64,000 nt of DNA from Arcuatula senhousia (Eukaryota > Mollusca > Bivalvia > Mytilida > Mytilidae), in assembly GCA_963971305.1 (NCBI GenBank), contig OZ020305.1, positions 8,093,001 through 8,157,000 of the forward strand, given 5' to 3'. How positions within the stretch are numbered: the stretch's first letter is position 1; every line of letters starts with the position of its first letter. Below the pieces are notes generated by a model. That model was not told the DNA's origin. It did not search any database and was given only the letters and a program-made list of their open reading frames with translations. A program made the translations under genes and the position numbers. Positions 1 through 11,785 of this stretch are shown in pieces.

Positions 1-632
1 ATGACGTCCTAGATTTTTCGAGCACGCTTGAAATATGATGTGCTACAATAAAACTATAAATAGTATATCGTTCAACTGTGTATCCCCTAATAGCTGAGAT
101 ATAGTGCTAGAAAGTGCACCATCGCCGAAGCGCGTAGCGCGCAAGACCGCTCGGCATTTCACGATAGCTTCTTTTTTTCAACTTGTTTTTTTCGGGCCGC
201 GACGACAAAAAATGACGTCCTAGATTTTTCGAGCACGCTTGAAATATGATGTGCTACAATAAAACTATAAATAGTATATCGTTCAACTGTGTATCCCCTA
301 ATAGCTGAGATATAGTGCTAGAAAGTGCACCATCGCCTAAGCGCGTAGCGCGCAAGACCGCTCGGCATTTCACGATATCTTCTTTTTTCAACTTGTTTTT
401 TTCGGGCCGCGACGAAAAAAAATGACGTCCTAGATTTTTCGAGCACGCTTGAAATATGATGTGCTACAATAAAACTATAAATAGTATATCGTTCAACTGT
501 GTATCCCCTAATAGCTGAGATATAGTGCTAGAAAGTGCACCATCGCCGAAGCGCGTAGCGCGCAAGACCGCTCGGCATTTCACGATATCTTCTTTTTTCA
601 ACTTGTTTTTTTTCGGGCCGCGACGAAAAAAA
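1..632 (+). repeat. Three leading monomers with private variants
   Basis: Units begin at 1 (211 bp), 212 and 422 (211 bp). The first has GATAGC in place of GATATC and a T7 instead of T6 run. The second has CGCCTAAG in place of CGCCGAAG. The second and third end in GACGAAAAAAA rather than GACGACAAAAA. The window starts exactly at my chosen monomer phase, which is a cutting or phasing coincidence; there is no sign of a true array edge. Confidence 0.85.
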
Positions 633-896
633 ATGACGTCCTAGATTTTTCGAGCACGCTTGAAATATGATGTGCTACAATAAAACTATAAATAGTATAT
701 CGTTCAACTGTGTATCCCCTAATAGCTGAGATATAGTGCTAGAAAATGCACCATCGCCGAAGCGCGTAGCGCGCAAGACCGCTCGGCATTTCACGATATC
801 TTCTTTTTTCAACTTGTTTTTTTCGGGCCGCGACGACAAAAAATGACGTCCTAGATTTTTCGAGCACGCTTGAAATATGATGTGCTACAATAAAAC

Positions 897-905
897 TATA
901 AATAG
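897..905 (+). promoter_or_regulatory. TATA-like octamer TATAAATAG, one per monomer (example)
   Basis: Offset 55-63 of nearly every monomer reads TATAAATAG, which fits the eukaryotic TATA consensus TATAWAWR, inside a perfect 12-bp inverted repeat ACTAT-AA-ATAGT. Some monomer types break it, such as CTATAGATAG, CTATCAATAG and ACTAGAAATAG units after 32 kb. A promoter role is only an inference: chance AT-rich matches are common and no other promoter element was recognised. The coordinates mark the copy in the reference unit. Confidence 0.2.
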
Positions 906-971
906 TATATCGTTCAACTGTGTATCCCCTAATAGCTGAGATATAGTGCTAGAAAGTGCACCATCGCCGAA

Positions 972-984
972 GCGCGTAGCGCGC
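972..984. other. GC-only hairpin GCGCG-TAG-CGCGC, one per monomer (example)
   Basis: Offset 130-142 is a perfect 5-bp G/C inverted repeat around a 3-nt TAG loop, flanked by CCGAA and AAGAC. It recurs in most monomers. Many variant types alter an arm (GCGCTTAGCG, GCGCATAGCG, GTAGAGCGC, GTAGTGCGC, TAGCCCGC, GCGTGCAAG), and no compensating changes in the other arm were seen, so there is no sign that pairing is conserved. The coordinates mark the copy in the reference unit. Confidence 0.45.
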
Positions 985-1013
985 AAGACCGCTCGGCATT
1001 TCACGATATCTTC

Positions 1014-1070
1014 TTTTTTCAACTTGTTTTTTTCGGGCCGCGACGACAAAAAATGACGTCCTAGATTTTT
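1014..1070. other. Cluster of A/T tracts around the monomer junction (example)
   Basis: T6 (offset 172-177), T7 (185-191), A6 across the junction, and T5 (offset 14-18 of the next unit) lie within 57 bp, separated by CpG-rich segments. Clustered A-tracts can bend DNA or exclude nucleosomes, but the tract spacing here is only roughly helical, so curvature is an inference. The T7 tract varies from T6 to about T11 and accounts for most monomer length differences. Confidence 0.4.
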
Positions 1071-4000
1071 CGAGCACGCTTGAAATATGATGTGCTACAA
1101 TAAAACTATAAATAGTATATCGTTCAACTGTGTATCCCCTAATACTGAGATATAGTGCTAGAAAGTGCACCATCGCCGAAGCGCGTAGCGCGCAAGACCG
1201 CTCGGCATTTCACGATAGCTTCTTTTTTTCAACTTGTTTTTTTCGGGCCGCGACGACAAAAAATGACGTCCTAGATTTTTCGAGCACGCTTGAAATATGA
1301 TGTGCTACAATAAAACTATAAATAGTATATCGTTCAACTGTGTATCCCCTAATAGCTGAGATATAGTGCTAGAAAGTGCACCATCGCCGAAGCGCGTAGC
1401 GCGCAAGACCGCTCGGCATTTCACGATATCTTCTTTTTTCAACTTGTTTTTTTCGGGCCGCGACGACAAAAAATGACGTCCTAGATTTTTCGAGCACGCT
1501 TGAAATATGATGTGCTACAATAAAACTATAAATAGTATATCGTTCAACTGTGTATCCCCTAATAGCTGAGATATAGTGCTAGAAAATGCACCATCGCCGA
1601 AGCGCGTAGCGCGCAAGACCGCTCGGCATTTCACGATATCTTCTTTTTTCAACTTGTTTTTTTCGGGCCGCGACGACAAAAAATGACGTCCTAGATTTTT
1701 CGAGCACGCTTGAAATATGATGTGCTACAATAAAACTATAAATAGTATATCGTTCAACTGTGTATCCCCTAATAGCTGAGATATAGTGCTAGAAAGTGCA
1801 CCATCGCCGAAGCGCGTAGCGCGCAAGACCGCTCGGCATTTCACGATATCTTCTTTTTTCAACTTGTTTTTTTCGGGCCGCGACGACAAAAAATGACGTC
1901 CTAGATTTTTCGAGCACGCTTGAAATATGATGTGCTACAATAAAACTATAAATAGTATATCGTTCAACTGTGTATCCCCTAATAGCTGAGATATAGTGCT
2001 AGAAAGTGCACCATCGCCGAAGCGCGTAGCGCGCAAGACCGCTCGGCATTTCACGATATCTTCTTTTTTCAACTTGTTTTTTTCGGGCCGCGACGACAAA
2101 AAATGACGTCCTAGATTTTTCGAGCACGTTTGAAATATGATGTGCTACAATAAAACTATAAATAGTATATCGTTCAACTGTGTATCCCCTAATAGCTGAG
2201 ATATAGTGCTAGAAAGTGCACCATCGCCGAAGCGCGTAGCGTGCAAGACCGCTCGGCATTTCACGATATCTTCTTTTTTCAACTTGTTTTTTTCGGGCCG
2301 CGACGACAAAAAATGACGTCCTAGATTTTTCGAGCACGCTTGAAATATGATGTGCTACAATAAAACTATAAATAGTATATCGTTCAACTGTGTATCCCCT
2401 AATAGCTGAGATATAGTGCTAGAAAATGCACCATCGCCGAAGCGCGTAGCGCGCAAGACCGCTCGGCATTTCACGATATCTTCTTTTTTCAACTTGTTTT
2501 TTTCGGGCCGCGACGACAAAAAATGACGTCCTAGATTTTTCGAGCACGCTTGAAATATGATGTGCTACAATAAAACTATAAATAGTATATCGTTCAACTG
2601 TGTATCCCCTAATAGCTGAGATATAGTGCTAGAAAGTGCACCATCGCCGAAGCGCGTAGCGCGCAAGACCGCTCGGCATTTCACGATATCTTCTTTTTTC
2701 AACTTGTTTTTTTCGGGCCGCGACGACAAAAAATGACGTCCTAGATTTTTCGAGCACGCTTGAAATATGATGTGCTACAATAAAACTATAAATAGTATAT
2801 CGTTCAACTGTGTATCCCCTAATAGCTGAGATATAGTGCTAGAAAGTGCACCATCGCCGAAGCGCGTAGCGCGCAAGACCGCTCGGCATTTCACGATATC
2901 TTCTTTTTTCAACTTGTTTTTTTCGGGCCGCGACGACAAAAAATGACGTCCTAGATTTTTCGAGCACGTTTGAAATATGATGTGCTACAATAAAACTATA
3001 AATAGTATATCGTTCAACTGTGTATCCCCTAATAGCTGAGATATAGTGCTAGAAAGTGCACCATCGCCGAAGCGCGTAGCGTGCAAGACCGCTCGGCATT
3101 TCACGATATCTTCTTTTTTCAACTTGTTTTTTTCGGGCCGCGACGACAAAAAATGACGTCCTAGATTTTTCGAGCACGCTTGAAATATGATGTGCTACAA
3201 TAAAACTATAAATAGTATATCGTTCAACTGTGTATCCCCTAATAGCTGAGATATAGTGCTAGAAAGTGCACCATCGCCGAAGCGCGCAGCGCGCAAGACC
3301 GCTCGGCATTTCACGATATCTTCTTTTTTCAACTTGTTTTTTTCGGGCCGCGACGACAAAAAATGACGTCCTAGATTTTTCGAGCACGCTTGAAATATGA
3401 TGTGCTACAATAAAACTATAAATAGTATATCGTTCAACTGTGTATCCCCTAATAGCTGAGATATAGTGCTAGAAAGTGCACCATCGCCGAAGCGCGTAGC
3501 GCGCAAGACCGCTCGGCATTTCACGATATCTTCTTTTTTCAACCTGTTTTTTTCGGGCCGCGACGACAAAAAATGACGTCCTAGATTTTTCGAGCACGCT
3601 TGAAATATGATGTGCTACAATAAAACTATAAATAGTATATCGTTCAACTGTGTATCCCCTAATAGCTGAGATATAGTGCTAGAAAGTGCACCATCGCCGA
3701 AGCGCGTAGCGCGCAAGACCGCTCGGCATTTCACGATATCTTCTTTTTTCAACTTGTTTTTTTCGGGCCGCGACGACAAAAAATGACGTCCTAGATTTTT
3801 CGAGCACGCTTGAAATATGATGTGCTACAATAAAACTATAAATAGTATATCGTTCAACTGTGTATCCCGTAATAGCTGAGATATAGTGCTAGAAAGTGCA
3901 CCATCGCCGAAGCGCGTAGCGCGCAAGACCGCTCGGCATTTCACGATAGCTTCTTTTTTTCAACTTGTTTTTTTCGGGCCGCGACGACAAAAAATTACGT

Positions 4001-5883
4001 CCTAGATTTTTCGAGCACGCTTGAAATATGATGTGCTACAATAAAACTATAAATAGTATATCTTTCAACTGTGTATCCCCTAATAGCTGAGATATAGTGC
4101 TAGAAAGTGCACCATCGCCGAAGCGCGTAGCGCGCAAGACCGCTCGGCATTTCACGATATCTTCTTTTTTCAACTTGTTTTTTTCGGGCCGCGACGACAA
4201 AAAATGACGTCCTAGATTTTTCGAGCACGCTTGAAATATGATGTGCTACAATAAAAATATAAATAGTATATCGTTCAACTGTGTATCCCCTAATAGCTGA
4301 GATATAGTGCTAGAAAGTGCACCATCGCCGAAGCGCGTAGCGCGCAAGACCGCTCGGCATTTCACGATATCTTCTTTTTTCAACTTGTTTTTTTCGGGCC
4401 GCGACGACAAAAAATGACGTCCTAGATTTTTCGAGCACGCTTGAAATATGATGTGCTACAATAAAACTATAAATAGTATATCGTTCAACTGTGTATCCCC
4501 TAATAGCTGAGATATAGTGCTAGAAAGTGCACCATCGCCGAAGCGCGTAGCGCGCAAGACCGCTCGGCATTTCACGATATCTTCTTTTTTCAACTTGTTT
4601 TTTTCGGGCCGCGACGACAAAAAATGACGTCCTAGATTTTTCGAGCACGCTTGAAATATGATGTGCTACAATAAAACTATAAATAGTATATCGTTCAACT
4701 GTGTATCCCCTAATAGCTGAGATATAGTGCTAGAAAGTGCACCATCGCCGAAGCGCGTAGCGCGCAAGACCGCTCGGCATTTCACGATATCTTCTTTTTT
4801 CAACTTGTTTTTTTCGGGCCGCGACGACAAAAAATGACGTCCTAGATTTTTCGAGCACGCTTGAAATATGATGTGCTACAATAAAACTATAAATAGTATA
4901 TCGTTCAACTGTGTATCCCCTAATAGCTGAGATATAGTGCTAGAAAATGCACCATCGCCGAAGCGCGTAGCGCGCAAGACCGCTCGGCATTTCACGATAT
5001 CTTCTTTTTTCAACTTGTTTTTTTCGGGCCGCGACGACAAAAAATGACGTCCTAGATTTTTCGAGCACGCTTGAAATATGATGTGCTACAATAAAACTAT
5101 AAATAGTATATCGTTCAACTGTGTATCCCCTAATAGCTGAGATATAGTGCTAGAAAGTGCACCATCGCCGAAGCGCGTAGCGCGAAAGACCGCTCGGCAT
5201 TTCACGATATCTTCTTTTTTCAACTTGTTTTTTCGGGCCGCGACGACAAAAAATGACGTCCTAGATTTTTCGAGCACGCTTGAAATATGATGTGCTACAA
5301 TAAAACTATAAATAGTATATCGTTCAACTGTGTATCCCCTAATAGCTGAGATATAGTGCTAGAAAGTGCACCATCGCCGAAGCGCGTAGCGCGCAAGACC
5401 GCTCGGCATTTCACGATATCTTCTTTTTTCAACTTGTTTTTTTCGGGCCGCGACGACAAAAAATAACGTCCTAGATTTTTCGAGCACGCTTGAAATATGA
5501 TGTGCTACAATAAAACTATAAATAGTATATCGTTCAACTATGTATCCCCTAATAGCTGAGATATAGTGCTAGAAAGTGCACCATCGCCGAAGCGCGTAGC
5601 GCGCAAGACCGCTCGGCATTTCACGATATCTTCTTTTTTCAACTTGTTTTTTTTCGGGCCGCGACGACAAAAAATGACGTCCTAGATTTTTCGAGCACGC
5701 TTGAAATATGATGTGCTACAATAAAACTATAAATAGTATATCGTTCAACTGTGTATCCCCTAATAGCTGAGATATAGTGCTAGAAAGTGCACCATCGCCA
5801 AAGCGCGTAGCGCGCAAGACCGCTCGGCATTTCACGATATCTTCTTTTTTCAACTTGTTTTTTTCGGGCCGCGACGACAAAAA

Positions 5884-6514
5884 ATGACGTCCTAGATTTT
5901 TCGAGCACGCTTGAAATATGATGTGCTACAATAAAACTATAAATAGTATATCGTTCAACTGTGTATCCCCTAATAGCTGAGATATAGTGCTAGAAAGTGC
6001 ACCATCGCCGAAGCGCTTAGCGCGCAAGACCGCTCGGCATTTCACGATATCTTCTTTTTTCAACTTGTTTTTTTTCGGGCCGCGACGACAAAAAATGACG
6101 TCCTAGATTTTTCGAGCACGCTTGAAATATGATGTGCTACAATAAAACTATAAATAGTCTATCGTTCAACTGTGTATCCCCTAATAGCTGAGATATAGTG
6201 CTAGAAAATGCACCATCGCCGAAGCGCGTAGCGCGCAAGACCGCTCGGCATTTCACGATATCTTCTTTTTTCAACTTGTTCTTTTCGGGCCGCGACGACA
6301 AAAAATGACGTCCTAGATTTTTCGAGCACGCTTGAAATATGATTTGCTACAATAAAACTATAAATAGTATATCGTTCAACTGTGTATCCCCTAATAGCTG
6401 AGATATAGTGCTAGAAAGTGCACCATCGCCGAAGCGCGTAGCGCGCAAGACCGCTCGGCATTTCACGATATCTTCTTTTTTCAACTTGTTTTTTTCGGGC
6501 CGCGACGACAAAAA
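5884..6514 (+). repeat. Three-monomer block duplicated ~7 kb downstream
   Basis: Three consecutive units carry a distinctive chain of variants: GCGCTTAGCG with T8 (5884-6094); TAGTCTATCG plus AGAAAATGC plus GTTCTTTTCG (6095-6304); and GATTTGCTAC (6305-6514). The same chain in the same order and with the same unit lengths (211, 210, 210) occurs at 12842-13472, 6958 bp away. The only difference I noticed is GTACTAG at the start of the second copy. The copies are separated by unrelated monomers, so this is a segmental copy or the remnant of a larger duplication. Confidence 0.85.
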
Positions 6515-6724
6515 ATGACGTCCTAGATATTTCGAGCACGCTTGAAATATGATGTGCTACAATAAAACTATAAATAGTATATCGTTCAACTGTGTATCCC
6601 CTAATAGCTGAGATATAGTGCTAGAAAGTGCACCATCGCCGAAGCGCGTAGCGCGCAAGACCGCTCGGCATTTCACGATATCTTCTTTTTTCAACTTGTT
6701 TTTTTCGGGCCGCGACGACAAAAA

Positions 6725-7144
6725 ATGACGTCCTAGATTTTTCGAGCACGCTTGAAATATGATGTGCTACAATAAAACTATAAATAGTATATCGTTCAAC
6801 TGTGTATCCCCTAATAGCTGAGATATAGTGCTAGAAAGTGCACCATCGCCGAAGCGCATAGCGCGCAAGACCGCTCGGCATTTCACGATATCTTTTTTTT
6901 TCAACTTTTTTTTTTCGGGCCTCGACGACAAAAAATGACGTCCTAGATTTTTCGAGCACGCTTGAAATATGATGTGCTACAATAAAACTATAAATAGTAT
7001 ATCGTTCAACTGTGTATCCCCTAATAGCTGAGATATAGTGCTAGAAAGTGCACCATCGCCGAAGCGCATAGCGCGCAAGACCGCTCGGCATTTCACGATA
7101 TCTTCTTTTTTCAACTTTTTTTTTTCGGGCCTCGACGACAAAAA
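6725..7144 (+). repeat. Adjacent duplicated monomer pair (CGCATAGCG / GCCTCG type)
   Basis: Two neighbouring units (6725-6934 and 6935-7144) share three changes seen together only here: GCGCATAGCG, loss of the G before the T-run (AACTTTTTT), and GGGCCTCGACG in place of GGGCCGCGACG. The first also has a C-to-T change that lengthens the upstream T-run. This is the simplest step of array growth, tandem duplication of a single monomer. Confidence 0.8.
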
Positions 7145-7566
7145 ATGACGTCCTAGATTTTTCGAGCACGCTTGAAATATGATGTGCTACAATAAAACTA
7201 TAAATAGTATATCGTTCAACTGTGTATCCCCTAATAGCTGAGATATAGTGCTAGAAAGTGCACCATCGCCGAAGCGCGTAGCGCGCAAGACCGCTCGGCA
7301 TTTCACGATATCTTCTTTTTTCAACTTGTTTTTTTTTCGGGCCGCGACGACAAAAAATGACGTCCTAGATTTTTCGAGCACGCTTGAAATATGATGTGCT
7401 ACAATAAAACTATAAATAGTATATCGTTCAACTGTGTATCCCCTGATAGCTGAGATATAGTGCTAGAAAGTGCACCATCGCCGAAGCGCGTAGCGCGCAA
7501 GACCGCTCGGCATTTCACGATATCTTCTTTTTTCAACATGTTTTTTTCGGGCCGCGACGACAAAAA

Positions 7567-7779
7567 ATGACGTCCTAGATTTTTCGAGCAGCACGCTTGA
7601 AATATGATGTGCTACAATAAAACTATAAATAGTATATCGTTCAACTGTGTATCCCCTAATAGCTGAGATGTAGTGCTAGAAAGTGCACCATCGCCGAAGC
7701 GCGTAGCGCGCAAGACCGCTCGGCATTTCACGATATCTTCTTTTTTCAACTTGTTTTTTTCGGGCCGCGACGACAAAAA
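7567..7779 (+). repeat. 213-bp monomer with 3-bp insertion
   Basis: The unit reads GAGCAGCACGCTTG where others read GAGCACGCTTG, a 3-bp duplication of AGC or GCA, and it also has GAGATGTAG. No other unit in the window shows this insertion, so it has not spread. Confidence 0.85.
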
Positions 7780-8624
7780 ATGACGTCCTAGATTTTTCGA
7801 GCACGCTTGAAATATGATGTGCTACAATAAAACTATAAATAGTATATCGTTCAACTGTGTATCCCCTAATAGCTGAGATATAGTGCTAGAAAGTGCACCA
7901 TCGCCGAAGCGCGTAGCGCGCAAGACCGCTCGGCATTTCACGATATCTTCTTTTTTCAACTTGTTTTTTTAGGGCCGCGACGACAAAAAATGACGTCCTA
8001 GATTTTTCGAGCACGCTTGAAATATGATGTGCTACAATAAAACTATAAATAGTATATCGTTCAACTGTGTATCCCCTAATAGCTGAGATATAGTGCTAGA
8101 AAGTGCACCATCGCCGAAGCGCGTAGCGTGCAAGACCGCTCGGCATTTCACGATATCTTCTTTTTTCAACTTGTTTTTTTTCGGGCCGCGACGACAAAAA
8201 ATGACGTCCTAGATTTTTCGAGCACGCTTGAAATATGATGTGCTACAATAAAACTATAAATAGTATATCGTTCAACTGTGTATCCCCTAATAGCTGAGAT
8301 ATAGTGCTAGAAAGTGCACCATCGCCGAAGCGCGTAGCGCGCAAGACCGCTCGGCATTTCACGATATCTTCTTTTTTCAACTTGTTTTTTTCGGGCCGCG
8401 ACGACAAAAAATGACGTCCTAGACTTTTCGAGCACGCTTGAAATATGATGTGCTACAATAAAACTATAAATAGTATATCGTTCAACTGTGTATCCCCTAA
8501 TAGCTGAGATATAGTGCTAGAAAGTGCACCATCGCCGAAGCGCGTAGCGCGCAAGACCGCTCGGCATTTCACGATATCTTCTTTTTTCAACTTGTTTTTT
8601 TTTTTCGGGCCGCGACGACAAAAA

Positions 8625-8834
8625 ATGACGTCCTAGATTTTTCGAGCACACTTGAAATATGATGTGCTACAATAAAACTATAAATAGTATATCGTTCAAC
8701 TGTATATCCCCTAATAGCTGAGATATAGTGCTAGAAAGTGCACCATCGCCGAAGCGCGTATCGCGCAAGACCGCTCGGCATTTCACGATATCTTCTTTTT
8801 TCAACTTGTTGTTTTCGGGCCGCGACGACAAAAA
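8625..8834 (+). repeat. Variant monomer (CACAC/GTATCG/GTTGTTTT), copy 1
   Basis: Carries GAGCACACTTG, GCGCGTATCGCGC and CTTGTTGTTTTC, and is preceded by an unusually long T-run in the previous unit. The same combination, including the preceding long T-run, recurs in the unit at 9679-9888, five monomers downstream. This copy also has TGTATATCCC. The four units between the two are ordinary, so only this monomer and its 5' neighbour's tail show the relationship. Confidence 0.85.
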
Positions 8835-9678
8835 ATGACGTCCTAGATTTTTCGAGCACGCTTGAAATATGATGTGCTACAATAAAACTATAAATAGTAT
8901 ATCGTTCAACTGTGTATCCCCTAATAGCTGAGATATAGTGCTAGAAAGTGCACCATCGCCGAAGCGCGTAGCGCGCAAGACCGCTCGGCATTTCACGATA
9001 TCTTCTTTTTTCAACTTGTTTTTTTCGGGCCGCGACGACAAAAAATGACGTCCTAGATTTTTCGAGCACGCTTGAAATATGATGTGCTACAATAAAACTA
9101 TAAATAGTATATCGTTCAACTGTGTATCCCCTAATAGCTGAGATATAGTGCTAGAAAATGCACCATCGCCGAAGCGCGTAGCGCGCAAGACCGCTCGGCA
9201 TTTCACGATATCTTCTTTTTTCAACTTGTTTTTTTCGGGCCGCGACGACAAAAAATGACGTCCTAGATTTTTCGAGCACGCTTGAAATATGATGTGCTAC
9301 AATAAAACTATAAATAGTATATCGTTCAACTGTGTATCCCCTAATAGCTGAGATATAGTGCTAGAAAGTGCACCATCGCCGAAGCGCGTAGCGCGCAAGA
9401 CCGCTCGGCATTTTACGATATCTTCTTTTTTCAACTTGTTTTTTTCGGGCCGCGACGACAAAAAATGACGTCCTAGATTTTTCGAGCACGCTTGAAATAT
9501 GATGTGCTACAATAAAACTATAAATAGTATATCGTTCAACTGTGTATCCCCTAATAGCTGAGATATAGTGCTAGAAAGTGCACCATCGCCGAAGCGCGTA
9601 GCGCGCAAGACCGCTCGGCATTTCACGATATCTTCTTTTTTCAACTTGTTTTTTTTTTTCGGGCCGCGACGACAAAAA

Positions 9679-9888
9679 ATGACGTCCTAGATTTTTCGAG
9701 CACACTTGAAATATGATGTGCTACAATAAAACTATAAATAGTATATCGTTCAACTGTGTATCCCCTAATAGCTGAGATATAGTGCTAGAAAGTGCACCAT
9801 CGCCGAAGCGCGTATCGCGCAAGACCGCTCGGCATTTCACGATATCTTCTTTTTTCAACTTGTTGTTTTCGGGCCGCGACGACAAAAA
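9679..9888 (+). repeat. Variant monomer (CACAC/GTATCG/GTTGTTTT), copy 2
   Basis: Second copy of the three-change monomer found at 8625-8834, 1054 bp away (five units). It lacks the TGTATATCCC change of copy 1 and is preceded by a T-run slightly longer than that before copy 1. The monomers after it have private changes not seen after copy 1: ACTATATATAG in the unit at 10099, GTGCAACATCG at 10309, and ACAATTAAAC with CAAGATATC at 10519. Confidence 0.85.
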
Positions 9889-11570
9889 ATGACGTCCTAG
9901 ATTTTTCGAGCACGCTTGAAATATGATGTGCTACAATAAAACTATAAATAGTATATCGTTCAACTGTGTATCCCCTAATAGCTGAGATATAGTGCTAGAA
10001 AGTGCACCATCGCCGAAGCGCGTAGCGCGCAAGACCGCTCGGCATTTCACGATATCTTCTTTTTTCAACTTGTTTTTTTCGGGCCGCGACGACAAAAAAT
10101 GACGTCCTAGATTTTTCGAGCACGCTTGAAATATGATGTGCTACAATAAAACTATATATAGTATATCGTTCAACTGTGTATCCCCTAATAGCTGAGATAT
10201 AGTGCTAGAAAGTGCACCATCGCCGAAGCGCGTAGCGCGCAAGACCGCTCGGCATTTCACGATATCTTCTTTTTTCAACTTGTTTTTTTCGGGCCGCGAC
10301 GACAAAAAATGACGTCCTAGATTTTTCGAGCACGCTTGAAATATGATGTGCTACAATAAAACTATAAATAGTATATCGTTCAACTGTGTATCCCCTAATA
10401 GCTGAGATATAGTGCTAGAAAGTGCAACATCGCCGAAGCGCGTAGCGCGCAAGACCGCTCGGCATTTCACGATATCTTCTTTTTTCAACTTGTTTTTTTC
10501 GGGCTGCGACGACAAAAAATGACGTCCTAGATTTTTCGAGCACGCTTGAAATATGATGTGCTACAATTAAACTATAAATAGTATATCGTTCAACTGTGTA
10601 TCCCCTAATAGCTGAGATATAGTGCTAGAAAATGCACCATCGCCGAAGCGCGTAGCGCGCAAGACCGCTCGGCATTTCAAGATATCTTCTTTTTTCAACT
10701 TGTTTTTTTTCGGGCCGCGACGACAAAAAATGACGTCCTAGATTTTTCGAGCACGCTTGAAATATGATGTGCTACAATAAAACTATAAATAGTATATCGT
10801 TCAACTGTGTATCCCCTAATAGCTGAGATATAGTGCTAGAAAGTGCACCATCGCCGAAGCGCGTAGCGCGCAAGACCGCTCGGCATTTCACGATATCTTC
10901 TTTTTTCAACTTGTTTTTTTCGGGCCGCGACGACAAAAAATGACGTCCTAGATTTTTCGAGCACGCTTGAAATATGATGTGCTACAATAAAACTATAAAT
11001 AGTATATCGTTCAACTGTGTATCCCCTAATAGCTGAGATATAGTGCTAGAAAGTGCACCATCGCCGAAGCGCGTAGCGCGCAAGACCGCTCGGCATTTCA
11101 CGATATCTTCTTTTTTCAACTTGTTTTTTTCGGGCCGCGACGACAAAAAATGACGTCCTAGATTTTTCGAGCACGCTTGAAATATGATGTGCTACAATAA
11201 AACTATAAATAGTATATCGTTCAACTGTGTATCCCCTAATAGCTGAGATATAGTGCTAGAAAGTGCACCATCGCCAAAGCGCGTAGCGCGCAAGACCGCT
11301 CGGCATTTCACGATATCTTCTTTTTTCAACTTGTTTTTTTTCGGGCCTCGACGACAAAAAATGACTTCCTAGATTTTTCGAGCACGCTTGAAATATGATG
11401 TGCTACAATAAAATTATAAATAGTATATCGTTCAACTGTGTATCCCCTAATAGCTGAGATATAGTGCTAGAAAGTGCACCATCGCCGAAGCGCGTAGCGC
11501 GCAAGACCGCTCGGCATTTCACGATATCTTCTTTTTTCAACTTGTTTTTTTCGGGCCGCGACGACAAAAA

Positions 11571-11785
11571 ATGACGTCCTAGATTTTTCGAGCACGCTTG
11601 AAATATGATGTGCTACAATAAAACTATAAATAGTATATCGTTCAACTGTGTATCCCCTAATAGCTGAGATATAGTGCTAGAAAGTGCACCATCGCCGAAG
11701 CGCGTAGCGCGCAAGCTAAGACTGCTCGGCATTTCACGATAGCTTCTTTTTTCAACTTGTTTTTTTCGGGCCGCGACGACAAAAA
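11571..11785 (+). repeat. 215-bp monomer with CTAAG insertion, copy 1
   Basis: The unit reads CGCAAGCTAAGACTGCTCGG, a 5-bp insertion after CGCAAG together with a C-to-T change, and it has GATAGC. The following unit starts ATGACGTACTAG. The same insertion and following GTACTAG occur at 12627-12841, 1056 bp away, or five units. Confidence 0.9.

Larger units (their letters stand above)
843..1052 (+). repeat. Reference (consensus-like) 210-bp monomer
   Basis: This unit matches the most common base at essentially every position and serves as the offset reference (offset 1 = 843). In order it holds: GACGTC at offset 3-8; an AGCAC/GTGCT inverted repeat (21-25 and 40-44); a palindromic ACTAT-AA-ATAGT with a TATA-like octamer (53-64); GTGCAC (114-119); a GC-only hairpin GCGCG-TAG-CGCGC (130-142); GATATC (163-168); T6 (172-177) and T7 (185-191) runs; a CpG-rich GGGCCGCGACGAC stretch (193-205); and an A6 run across the junction to the next unit. 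G+C is 89 of 210 by hand count, with 17 CpGs. Confidence 0.95.
633..3152 (+). repeat. 4-monomer higher-order repeat, three copies (840 bp each)
   Basis: Copies are 633-1472, 1473-2312 and 2313-3152. Each starts with a monomer carrying AGAAAATGC instead of AGAAAGTGC. Copies 2 and 3 also share a fourth monomer (2103 and 2943) with two private changes, CACGTTTG and GCGTGCAAG. Comparing 1473-2312 with 2313-3152 line by line I found no difference, so this is a very recent duplication. Copy 1 is related but differs: its third monomer (1053) has a 1-bp deletion (AATACTGAG) and GATAGC. Confidence 0.9.
3153..8624 (+). repeat. Loosely ordered monomers without a clear higher-order period
   Basis: About 26 monomers, mostly consensus with scattered private changes. 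Examples are CGCGCAGCG in the unit at 3153, ATCCCGTAAT in the unit at 3783, AAAATTACG starting the unit near 3994, and AAAATAACG near 5463. The AGAAAATGC marker reappears near 4834 and at 6095, but no regular spacing is evident. T-run length varies between 6 and about 10. No gene or non-satellite sequence is present. Confidence 0.85.

Noticed and set aside
1..211. Array boundary at the window start
   Set aside because: The first base coincides with my arbitrary monomer phase, but the first unit is ordinary and no non-satellite sequence is present, so it is the window cut and not an edge.
1023..1040. CENP-B box in the monomer
   Set aside because: The best candidate, ending in the T-run and CGGG, matches only about six of nine core positions of the box and lacks the TTCG half.
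843..1052. Hammerhead ribozyme core in the monomer
   Set aside because: CTGAGAT followed by GAAA (offset about 94-113) resembles the CTGANGA...GAAA core, but it lacks the required GA at the end of the first box, and the flanks do not form the three helices. The minus strand has no CTGANGA either.
931..1080. RNA polymerase III promoter (box A at TAGCTGAG, box B at TTCGAG in the next unit)
   Set aside because: Box A fails at the conserved pyrimidine and GG positions, and the box B candidate lacks the GG...CC flanks. No tRNA- or 5S-like fold was found.
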